This document shows positions 63,989 to 64,000 of a DNA stretch of 64,000 nucleotides, piece after piece (position 1 is the first letter of the stretch; the number at the start of each line of letters is the position of its first letter). This DNA is from Murinocardiopsis flavida (lineage in GTDB: Bacteria; Actinomycetota; Actinomycetes; Streptosporangiales; Streptosporangiaceae), in assembly GCF_003014485.1 (NCBI RefSeq), contig NZ_PYGA01000007.1, positions 186,001 to 250,000 on the forward strand. The letters run 5' to 3'. The position numbers and the translations under genes are program-made. Under the pieces are notes generated by a model that saw only the letters and a program-made list of their open reading frames with translations, was not told the DNA's origin and did no database searches.

Positions 63989-64000
63989 GGTGGGTCGCTC

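Overview
The window comes from a very GC-rich, Gram-positive filamentous-type actinobacterium. The signs are strong G/C at third codon positions, many GTG starts with GGAGG-type ribosome sites, LexA boxes of the CGAAC-N4-GTTCG type, an IdeR/DmdR iron box, lipoprotein binding proteins, an ImuA/ImuB/DnaE2 mutasome and a geosmin synthase. Nocardiopsaceae or a related family would fit, but the species cannot be read from the sequence.

Layout. 1-6024 (minus): two tandem family 2B encapsulin (EshA-like) shell genes, a polyprenyl diphosphate synthase and a geosmin synthase cut by the left edge, in one transcription direction. This is a candidate odorant-producing protein compartment and the most unusual system here. 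6025-6907 is a long non-coding stretch. 6908-9784 and 14939-18274: the mutagenic translesion machinery (imuA-imuB and dnaE2) in two separate units, each behind a nearly identical LexA box. Between them lie a flavin-type oxidoreductase, a glutaminase-STAS fusion, a Gfo/Idh/MocA dehydrogenase with an IolE-like isomerase, and a VOC protein. 18350-26864: a D-glucuronate/glucarate catabolic locus (IclR regulator, uronate dehydrogenase, divergent sugar ABC transporter without ATPase, KdgD, glucarate dehydratase, one unknown protein). 26925-29667: FKBP, STAS protein, a RelB/RelE-type toxin-antitoxin pair with a small third gene, and an SRPBCC protein with a hexanucleotide repeat. 29670-38408: mannose-6-phosphate isomerase, GH38 alpha-mannosidase, an iron-regulated siderophore-binding lipoprotein, and a gluconate module (gntP, FadR-type gntR, gntK).

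38419-50952: a one-carbon/methylamine catabolic island. It has an IclR regulator, heterotetrameric sarcosine oxidase (soxBDAG) behind a dimethylglycine oxidase, formyl-THF deformylase, and a GcvT/DmdA-like THF methyltransferase facing a MetV-like/MetF pair. Its two divergent intergenic regions carry three pairs of CGCAAC direct repeats, each pair spaced exactly 19 bp. Together the genes would strip methyl groups from N-methyl (or O/S-methyl) substrates onto tetrahydrofolate and dispose of the C1 units.

51005-63988: GNAT acetyltransferase, CPBP protease, NarL-type two-component pair with a palindromic operator, TetR/MFS efflux pair with a palindromic operator, MoeA, a tRNA-Gly/Cys/Val cluster, and a nucleobase locus (NCS2 permease, guanine-deaminase-like amidohydrolase) beside a YczE-type membrane protein and a COG0523 metallochaperone GTPase. 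I saw no insertion sequence, prophage, CRISPR array or replication origin.
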